64,000 nt of DNA from Mycobacteroides franklinii (GTDB taxonomy: Bacteria > Actinomycetota > Actinomycetes > Mycobacteriales > Mycobacteriaceae). The notes beneath the pieces are model-generated. The model ran no database searches and was not told the origin of the DNA. It worked only from the letters and a program-made list of their open reading frames with translations. The translations under genes and the position numbers were made by a program. Location: the NCBI RefSeq assembly GCF_002013895.1, contig NZ_MAFQ01000001.1:372001-436000 (forward strand). The letters run 5' to 3'. Shown here one piece after another: positions 58,186 through 64,000 of this stretch (position 1 is the stretch's first letter; each line of letters starts with the position of its first letter).

Positions 58186-59115
58186 GTGACCCGACCACGT
58201 CCCGCGATGGCTGCGGCCATGTCCGGAGCCGTCGACCTTTCTGCTCTCAAACAGCGCGCGCAGGAGCCTGCCGCGCCTCGTGAGCCCGCAGCCGGTGGTG
58301 ACTGGACCGTTGAAGTAACCGAGGCGAATCTCGAAGCCGAGGTGCTGGAGCAGTCCAACCGCGTGCCGGTCATCGTGCTGCTGGGTTCGCCGCGCAGCGA
58401 GGCTTCGGCGGCACTTGCCGCGACACTGGGTGATCTGGTGGCCGAGGACCGCGGAAAGTGGACCCTCGCGCGGGTGAATGTCGACACTAATCCGCAGATC
58501 GCACAGGTCTTCGGTGTGCAGGCCGTGCCGACCGTGGTGGCCGTGGCCGCCGGACGGCCCATCACCAGCTTCGCCGGACCGCAGCCGGCCGATCAGCTGC
58601 GGCGCTGGCTCGACTCGATCCTCGATGCGGTCGCCGGCAAGCTGCCCGACGCCGATACGCGCGAGGGCGACGAGGCCGAGGAGGCCGAAGACAGCATCGA
58701 CCCCGAGCTGGCCGCCGCGCGTGACGCCCTGGATTCAGGAGATTTCGAGGCGGCCCGTACCGCCTATCAAGGTCTGCTGGATGCAGGCGCCACCGGTGTG
58801 GTGGCCGCCGAGGCGACGGCGTCGGTGCGCCAGATCGGGTTCCTGATCCGTGCGACGGGTCAACGCCAGGACGCGGTGCTTGTTGCCGATGCGGCTCCGC
58901 GTGACGTCGAGGCAGGATTGGCCGCCGCCGATGTGGAAGTGCTTTCCCAGTTGCCGGATTCGGCCTTCGATAGGTTGGTCGCGCTGGTTCGCGTGACCAG
59001 CGACGAGGACCGGGCCACGGTGCGCGCCCGCTTGTTGGAGCTTTTCGAGCTGTTCGATCCCGCCGATCCCGCGGTGGTTGCGGGGCGGCGCAAGCTCGCC
59101 AACGCCCTGTTCTAG
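58186..59115 (+). CDS. thioredoxin-like tetratricopeptide protein (CnoX/YbbN type)
   Basis: A 309-residue cytoplasmic protein. Residues about 40-145 form a thioredoxin fold (VIVLLGSPRSEASAALAATL, FGVQAVPTVVAVAAGRPI), but the CxxC site reads SPRSEAS, so it cannot do disulfide exchange. The rest holds TPR-like helices (ELAAARDALDSGDFEAARTA) and ends FDPADPAVVAGRRKLANALF. This is the YbbN/CnoX co-chaperone architecture (Rv1324). GTG 58186 (VTRPRPAMAAAM) matches the homologue start and follows CAGACT by 7 nt. Confidence 0.88.
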   Translation: MTRPRPAMAAAMSGAVDLSALKQRAQEPAAPREPAAGGDWTVEVTEANLEAEVLEQSNRVPVIVLLGSPRSEASAALAATLGDLVAEDRGKWTLARVNVDTNPQIAQVFGVQAVPTVVAVAAGRPITSFAGPQPADQLRRWLDSILDAVAGKLPDADTREGDEAEEAEDSIDPELAAARDALDSGDFEAARTAYQGLLDAGATGVVAAEATASVRQIGFLIRATGQRQDAVLVADAAPRDVEAGLAAADVEVLSQLPDSAFDRLVALVRVTSDEDRATVRARLLELFELFDPADPAVVAGRRKLANALF

Positions 59116-59134
59116 TTCGGCCGACTGCCCCGAA

Positions 59135-60589
59135 TCAGGGGAAGCGCTTGGCGCAGGTCTGGTCGTTGCCCAGCACGCCGATCCGATAGGCATCGATGCG
59201 GGAGAACCCGGCCGGTGCCGTCTGGCCCTTTACATCGCTGGAAGCTCTACCGCTGGAAAGCAATTCGGAGACGGCCTCATCGAGATCGCCGCCGGAGAGG
59301 ATGACCGGCGCGCGCGGGGTCATGATGCCCTTACCCGCGGCCCGCGAGGTGAAATATCCCGTCAGGCACGCGGTCCGTAGTCCGGTCAAGATGCCCTCGG
59401 TCTCGAGCCCCGCGGCCTTCTCTGCTGCCAGCGCGTAGCGCGAGACGATCACACTGAACGCCGAGTAGTCACCGTTCACTTGCGCCGAGAACAGGGCGCG
59501 TTCGGTGGCAGGCTTTGCCATCTTCTGCAGGGCCGTGGGGTCCATGGCGATCGTGTTGTCCTGGGGGCAATACGAGGCCGGTGCCGTGCCCGAACCGTCG
59601 GAGCACTTTCCGTCGCCGTAGACCGCCTTGGGCGGGTTGTCCATGGGGAACACTTGCGAAGCCGCGGCCAACACCGCGCCGATGGTGTCCGGATTGATCG
59701 GCCAGTTGTCGCCGTTGGGGCCCACTCCCAAACCGCGGGGAAGCTCGCCGCGGCGTTTGAGGATCTCCTGGGAATCAATGCGTTTGCAGGCCATGGGGCC
59801 ATCGGTGAAACCGAACTGGAAGGCCGACACCCGCTCGAACGCCGAGCCATGGATGGCCCACTTCTTGCTGGTGTCGTTGTCGCGGATCGCAATCATCGCG
59901 GCCATCACCTTGTTGAGCCCGTCGGCGGTGTTCAGGGTGAATCGCGGTGAATCGCCCTGAGTGACCCAGCGCAGGTAGGCCCCGGCGAAGCAGTCGGCCT
60001 GCTGTTCCTGGTTGAGAGCCAGGAGGTATTCGACCTGGTCCTTGCTTATCTTCGGATCATCGATCGGATTGATGAGCTGGGCGTGGAACTGGATCGAGTG
60101 CCCGTACTCGTGAGCCATGACGGTATTCATGGCCATATCGCCCATCTGCTTGCGCAGGAAGGGGAACAGCTGACCGCGATCCCAGGCGAACGAGTTGTCC
60201 AGCGGGCAGAACGCGGCGTTGATGAAGTCGGTCAGGTTGCCTTTGCAGAATTCAAGGTCGTCGTTGTTCTTACGCGAGTCGGCCGAGATGAGCCGGGACA
60301 CGGGCCGGAAGTTCGCGAACGAATCTCCATAGAACTGCGTCCAGAAGTCCTCGATATCGGCCAGGGATACCTTGACGTAATCGTCGATCTCACCGTTGTC
60401 GGTGTTCTCGATCTTGCGCTTGGGAACCTGCACTCCGGGTTTCATGCCCGACGGGCCGTCGACCGCGGGCATACCCGCCACCCGCAGGGGGTCGGCGTAG
60501 ATCGACTGTGCTTGCCCGCCGAGCGGACGGCCACACGATGTGATCACCAGCACCAACCCCACCAGCAGTGCCATCCAGCGTTTGGACAT
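59135..60589 (-). CDS. lipoprotein neutral zinc metalloprotease
   Basis: A 484-residue exported lipoprotein. The signal peptide MSKRWMALLVGLVLVITSCG ends in lipobox I-T-S-C. The zinc site is MAHEYGHSIQFH (HExxH, about residues 164-168) and the third-ligand region is NQEQQADCFAGAYLR (E-x-x-A-D), as in the YpfJ-type neutral zinc peptidases (PF04228-like). It should act outside the membrane. It may be related to LpqM, a mycobacterial lipoprotein protease linked to conjugation, but that is only a guess. ATG 60589 has AAAGGGG upstream; GTG 60598 is three codons longer. Confidence 0.82.
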   Translation of the reverse strand: MSKRWMALLVGLVLVITSCGRPLGGQAQSIYADPLRVAGMPAVDGPSGMKPGVQVPKRKIENTDNGEIDDYVKVSLADIEDFWTQFYGDSFANFRPVSRLISADSRKNNDDLEFCKGNLTDFINAAFCPLDNSFAWDRGQLFPFLRKQMGDMAMNTVMAHEYGHSIQFHAQLINPIDDPKISKDQVEYLLALNQEQQADCFAGAYLRWVTQGDSPRFTLNTADGLNKVMAAMIAIRDNDTSKKWAIHGSAFERVSAFQFGFTDGPMACKRIDSQEILKRRGELPRGLGVGPNGDNWPINPDTIGAVLAAASQVFPMDNPPKAVYGDGKCSDGSGTAPASYCPQDNTIAMDPTALQKMAKPATERALFSAQVNGDYSAFSVIVSRYALAAEKAAGLETEGILTGLRTACLTGYFTSRAAGKGIMTPRAPVILSGGDLDEAVSELLSSGRASSDVKGQTAPAGFSRIDAYRIGVLGNDQTCAKRFP

Positions 60590-60642
60590 CCAAGCCACCC
60601 CTTTAGATACGCGCGCGTGCGTTTAGCGCATCCTAATGTTTT

Positions 60643-62850
60643 CTAGCGGGGCTCGGAGTCGGGTTCCAGCCAGATGGCAGCGGCCGGCGGAAGCGCCAGT
60701 GTGGCCGAGGCAGGACGCCCGTGCCAGGGGTTCGCTGACGCGATGACCTCGCCAAGGTTCCCCACTCCGCTGCCGTGATACTGGAGCGCATCAGTGTTGA
60801 TGACCTCGCGCCAGCGGCCGGTGAGGGGCAATCCCACTCGGTAGCTGCTGTGCTCGACGCCGGCGAAATTGAAGATGCATGCCAGCACCGAGCCGTCGTC
60901 ACCGAAGCGCAGGAAGCTCAGCACGTTGTTGGCCGAGTCGTTGGCATCGATCCACGAATACCCTTGGGGCGCGGTGTCTTGTGACCACAGTGCGCGCCGC
61001 TGCCGGTATGCCGCGTTCAGATCCGCGGTCAACGCCCCGATGCCCGACGAGTATCCGTCCTCGCGTAGCTGGAACCAGTCGACGCCGCGCTCGTCGGACC
61101 ATTCGGCCCGCTGGCCGAACTCCTGCCCCATGAACAGCAGCTGCTTTCCGGGGTGGGCCCACATGTATGCCAACAGGCAGCGCAGACCGGCGGCCTTGGC
61201 ATGGTCGTCACCGGGGATCCGGGTCCACAGCGTGCCCTTGCCGTGCACCACCTCGTCATGACTGATGGGCAATACGAAGTTCTCGCTGAACGCGTACAAC
61301 ATCGAGAAGGTCATCTCGTGATGGTGAAAGCTTCGGTGGATGGGATCGCGTCCCAGGTAACCCAGCGTGTCATGCATCCAGCCCATGTTCCATTTCATGG
61401 AAAAGCCAAGGCCGCCAAGGTTGGTCGCGCGGGTGACGCCCGGCCAGGAGGTGGACTCCTCGGCCACCGTGACGATTCCGGGATGCAGCTTGTGCACCGT
61501 GGCGTTCATCTCCTGCAGGAACTGCACGGCCTCAAGGTTCTCGCGGCCGCCGTAGATGTTGGGTGTCCAGCCGCCTTCGGGCCGTGAGTAGTCCAGGTAG
61601 AGCATCGATGCGACAGCATCGACACGCAGCCCGTCGATATGGAACTGGTCGAGCCAGAACAGGGCGTTGGCGACGAGGAAGTTGCGTACCTCGGGGCGCC
61701 CGAAATCGAAAACATATGTGCCCCAGTCCAGCTGCTCGGCACGGTGTGGATCGGCGTGCTCATACAAGGGTGTCCCGTCGAAGCGGGCCAACGCCCATGC
61801 GTCCTTCGGGAAGTGGGCCGGTACCCAATCGACGAGCACGCCGATGCCTGCCCGGTGCAGAGCATCGACCAGGTACCGGAAGTCGTCGGGCGCGCCGAGT
61901 CGCGAGGTGGGCGCGTAGTACGAGGTCACCTGGTAGCCCCAGGATCCTCCGAAGGGATGCTCGGCCACCGGCAACAGCTCGACGTGGGTGAACCCCTGTG
62001 CCAGGACGTATTCGGTCAGCTCGTAAGCCAGCTCGCGATAGGTGAGTCCGGGGCGCCACGACGCCAGGTGCACCTCGTAGGTGCTCATCGGTTCGAACAC
62101 CGGATTGCGCGAGGTGCGCCGCGACATCCATTCGCCGTCCTCCCAGGAGTATGACGAGGTGGTGACCCGAGACGCGGTGGCCGGGGGCAGCTCGGTGGCG
62201 AAGGCGAACGGGTCGGCCCGATCGGTCACCGATCCGTCTACGCCGTGTACTCGGAACTTGTACAGCGCGCCGAGTGTCATGCCCGGCCAGAACAGCTCCC
62301 AAACCCCGGAGGATCCGAGAGTTCGCATGGGGGCGTCATTTCCGTTCCACCCGTTGAAATCCCCGATGAGCGAGACGCCGCGTGCGTTGGGAGCCCAGAC
62401 CGCAAACGAGATGCCGCTGACCTCGCCATCGGCGGTGACGAATGAGCGCGGATGTGCGCCAAGGATTTCCCAGAGCCGCTCGTGCCGGCCCTCGTTGAAC
62501 AGGTGAAGGTCCACCTCGCCGAGCGTGGGCAGGAATCGGTACGCATCCGCGATGACGAGTGAGGCGCCGTCATAATCGACATCCAGGCGGTAGTCCAGGA
62601 GGTTCAGGAAGGGCAGTGCCACGGCGAACAGTCCGGACCCGAGATCGGTCATCGGATGAGTTTCGTCACCGACCACCGCGGCGACGGCGCTGGCACCCGG
62701 CTTGAACGCACGAATGACGGTGTATCCCTTGCCTTTCTTGCTGGGATACTCATGAGCGGCCAGGATCGAATGCGGGTTGTGATGGGTGCCGGCCACCAGC
62801 CGGGTGATATCGGCGGCGTCCGGTTTCAGGAATGCGGTGGATGCGCTCAT
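60643..62850 (-). CDS. glgB: 1,4-alpha-glucan branching enzyme GlgB
   Basis: A 735-residue GH13 enzyme that adds alpha-1,6 branches to alpha-glucans. Order: an N-terminal mycobacterial domain, a carbohydrate-binding module 48 (about residues 120-220), the catalytic barrel and a C-terminal beta domain. Catalytic residues: nucleophile Asp in [13 protein letters not shown], Glu in [13 protein letters not shown] and Asp in [17 protein letters not shown] 62850 overlaps the glgE stop (ATGA), so the two are translated together. Works on the linear chains that GlgE makes. Confidence 0.96.
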   Translation of the reverse strand: MSASTAFLKPDAADITRLVAGTHHNPHSILAAHEYPSKKGKGYTVIRAFKPGASAVAAVVGDETHPMTDLGSGLFAVALPFLNLLDYRLDVDYDGASLVIADAYRFLPTLGEVDLHLFNEGRHERLWEILGAHPRSFVTADGEVSGISFAVWAPNARGVSLIGDFNGWNGNDAPMRTLGSSGVWELFWPGMTLGALYKFRVHGVDGSVTDRADPFAFATELPPATASRVTTSSYSWEDGEWMSRRTSRNPVFEPMSTYEVHLASWRPGLTYRELAYELTEYVLAQGFTHVELLPVAEHPFGGSWGYQVTSYYAPTSRLGAPDDFRYLVDALHRAGIGVLVDWVPAHFPKDAWALARFDGTPLYEHADPHRAEQLDWGTYVFDFGRPEVRNFLVANALFWLDQFHIDGLRVDAVASMLYLDYSRPEGGWTPNIYGGRENLEAVQFLQEMNATVHKLHPGIVTVAEESTSWPGVTRATNLGGLGFSMKWNMGWMHDTLGYLGRDPIHRSFHHHEMTFSMLYAFSENFVLPISHDEVVHGKGTLWTRIPGDDHAKAAGLRCLLAYMWAHPGKQLLFMGQEFGQRAEWSDERGVDWFQLREDGYSSGIGALTADLNAAYRQRRALWSQDTAPQGYSWIDANDSANNVLSFLRFGDDGSVLACIFNFAGVEHSSYRVGLPLTGRWREVINTDALQYHGSGVGNLGEVIASANPWHGRPASATLALPPAAAIWLEPDSEPR

Positions 62851-64000
62851 GGGCGGTACACCAGCTGAGATCGGGCCGATTCGCGTACCTGCGGCAGGTT
62901 GAGGATGTGCGCCACTTGTCGAGAAGGGGTGAGCGGGTCGAGCCGCACGTAGTTGGCCTGGCCCCAGCGGTACTGCTCGCCGGTGAGTTCGTCGCGCACC
63001 CAGAAGGTCTCGTGCCACTCAAGACCGAGCGCGGGCAGGTCGAGCCAGATGGTGCCGTCCTCGGGGCCGAAAGGATCCAGATTCACGACGACCAAGACCG
63101 CGTCACCGGTCACCGGGTCGAACTTCGAGTACGCCAACAGCGCATCGTTCTCGACGTGATGGAAGGTGATGTTGCGCAGCTGGTGTAGGGCCGGGTGCAG
63201 CCGGCGGATCTCATTGAGCTGAGTGATGAACGGCTCCAACGATTCACCCCGCGCCGCCGCACCCTGGTAGTCGCGGGGGCGCAGCTGGTACTTCTCTGAA
63301 TCAAGGTATTCCTCGCTGCCCTCGCGCAGTGGAACGTGTTCGTAGAGTTCGTATCCGGAGTACACGCCCCACGTGGGGCTCAGGGTGCTGGCCAGGACGG
63401 CGCGGATCGCGAACATGCCCGGGCCGCCGTGCTGCAGACTGGCGTGCAGGATGTCCGGGGTGTTCACAAAGAGATTCGGGCGCGCCAAGTCTGCCTGCGC
63501 GGCGATCTCTCGGCCGAAGTCCTCGATCTCGGATTTGCCGGTGCGCCAGGTGAAGTAGGTGTACGACTGCGTGAAGCCGAGTTGGGCCAGACCGTAGAGC
63601 CGGGCCGGCCGAGTGAATGCCTCGGATAGGAACAGGACATCGGGGTCCGCCGCCTTGACCTCCCCGATCAGCCATTGCCAGAAGTCGGGCGGCTTGGTGT
63701 GTGGGTTGTCTACTCGGAATATCTTGACGCCGTGTGCAACCCAGTGTTGAACCACGCGCAGTACCTCGGTGTAGAGGCCCGCCGGATCGGTGTCGAAGTT
63801 CAGGGGATAGATGTCCTGATACTTCTTCGGAGGGTTCTCCGCATAGGCGATGGTGCCGTCGGGAAGCTCGGTGAACCATTCGGGATGCGCGCTCACCCAG
63901 GGATGATCTGGCGCGCACTGCAGCGCGAGATCCAGTGCCACCTCCAGGCCCAGTTTGTGTGCGGTGGCGACGAACCGGTCGAAGTCCTTGAGATTTCCAA
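62847..64000 (-). CDS. glgE: maltosyltransferase GlgE, 3' part
   Basis: The C-terminal 384 or so codons; the 5' part lies beyond the window. GlgE extends alpha-glucan with maltosyl units from maltose-1-phosphate, an essential step in mycobacteria because the donor is toxic when it builds up. The nucleophile Asp is in [15 protein letters not shown] and the acid/base Glu in [34 protein letters not shown] is also diagnostic. It is followed by glgB with a 4-nt overlap. Confidence 0.95.
   Translation of the reverse strand, partial: GNLKDFDRFVATAHKLGLEVALDLALQCAPDHPWVSAHPEWFTELPDGTIAYAENPPKKYQDIYPLNFDTDPAGLYTEVLRVVQHWVAHGVKIFRVDNPHTKPPDFWQWLIGEVKAADPDVLFLSEAFTRPARLYGLAQLGFTQSYTYFTWRTGKSEIEDFGREIAAQADLARPNLFVNTPDILHASLQHGGPGMFAIRAVLASTLSPTWGVYSGYELYEHVPLREGSEEYLDSEKYQLRPRDYQGAAARGESLEPFITQLNEIRRLHPALHQLRNITFHHVENDALLAYSKFDPVTGDAVLVVVNLDPFGPEDGTIWLDLPALGLEWHETFWVRDELTGEQYRWGQANYVRLDPLTPSRQVAHILNLPQVRESARSQLVYRP

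Overview
The window looks like a chromosomal core segment of a rapidly growing mycobacterium, most likely the Mycobacteroides abscessus/chelonae group. Three things support this. The coding DNA is GC-rich with many GTG starts. The gene order follows the M. tuberculosis block Rv1272c to Rv1327c (recalled synteny, not a search). One rRNA operon sits directly behind murA under five tandem promoters, an arrangement known for this group. The 16S sequence has rapid-grower features but was not compared with reference strains, so no species is claimed.

Layout. 1-6.8 kb: two small hypotheticals, a heterodimeric ABC exporter, three tandem DUF3558 lipoproteins (LprB, LprC and an extra LprB-like copy) and a SixA-like phosphatase. 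6.9-10.8 kb: an SbcD/SbcC-like nuclease-ATPase pair. 10.8-21.6 kb is the most variable part: an acyl-CoA-dehydrogenase-like flavoprotein, a VanZ-like protein, a TetR/acidic-protein/P450/HD cluster, a second P450, a DUF218 protein, an MFS pump, and a divergent TetR/FAD-monooxygenase pair around a perfect 31-bp palindrome. 21.65-28.3 kb: tRNA-Arg(CCG), argS, and lysA-hom-thrC-thrB with overlapping genes. 28.6-36 kb: rho, two small secreted Pro-rich proteins, rpmE, prfA, prmC, a Sua5-family gene and wecA. 36.2-44.6 kb: atpI-like and atpBEFHAGDC, with the actinobacterial b-delta fusion, then a DUF2550 gene. 44.6-46.6 kb: a PduO-type adenosyltransferase and murA. 46.56-52.46 kb: the rrn promoter array, 16S, 23S, 5S and terminator. 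52.5-64 kb: DUF4436, a class III cyclase, nucS, a small zinc-ribbon-like protein, methylmalonyl-CoA epimerase, fadA4, DUF3817, a thioredoxin-like protein, a lipoprotein metalloprotease, glgB and the 3' part of glgE.

How it fits together. Most of the window is housekeeping: translation termination (RF1, PrmC), rRNA, ATP synthesis, aspartate-family amino acids, cell-wall precursors (MurA, WecA) and alpha-glucan synthesis (GlgE/GlgB). Operons are tightly packed with ATGA/GTGA overlaps. A repeated regulatory theme is a -10 hexamer (TANNNT) ending 6-7 nt before a GTG/ATG start, which predicts leaderless mRNAs for lprB, sbcD, the SixA-like gene, argS, the Sua5 gene, wecA, murA, nucS and the FAD monooxygenase.

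Most worth following up: the 33-bp tandem repeat inside thrB, the covarying GGAA hairpins at the rrn start sites, the TetR/monooxygenase palindrome, the P450 module with an uncharacterised acidic partner, and the hookless SbcCD-like pair. No CRISPR array, prophage or insertion sequence was seen.
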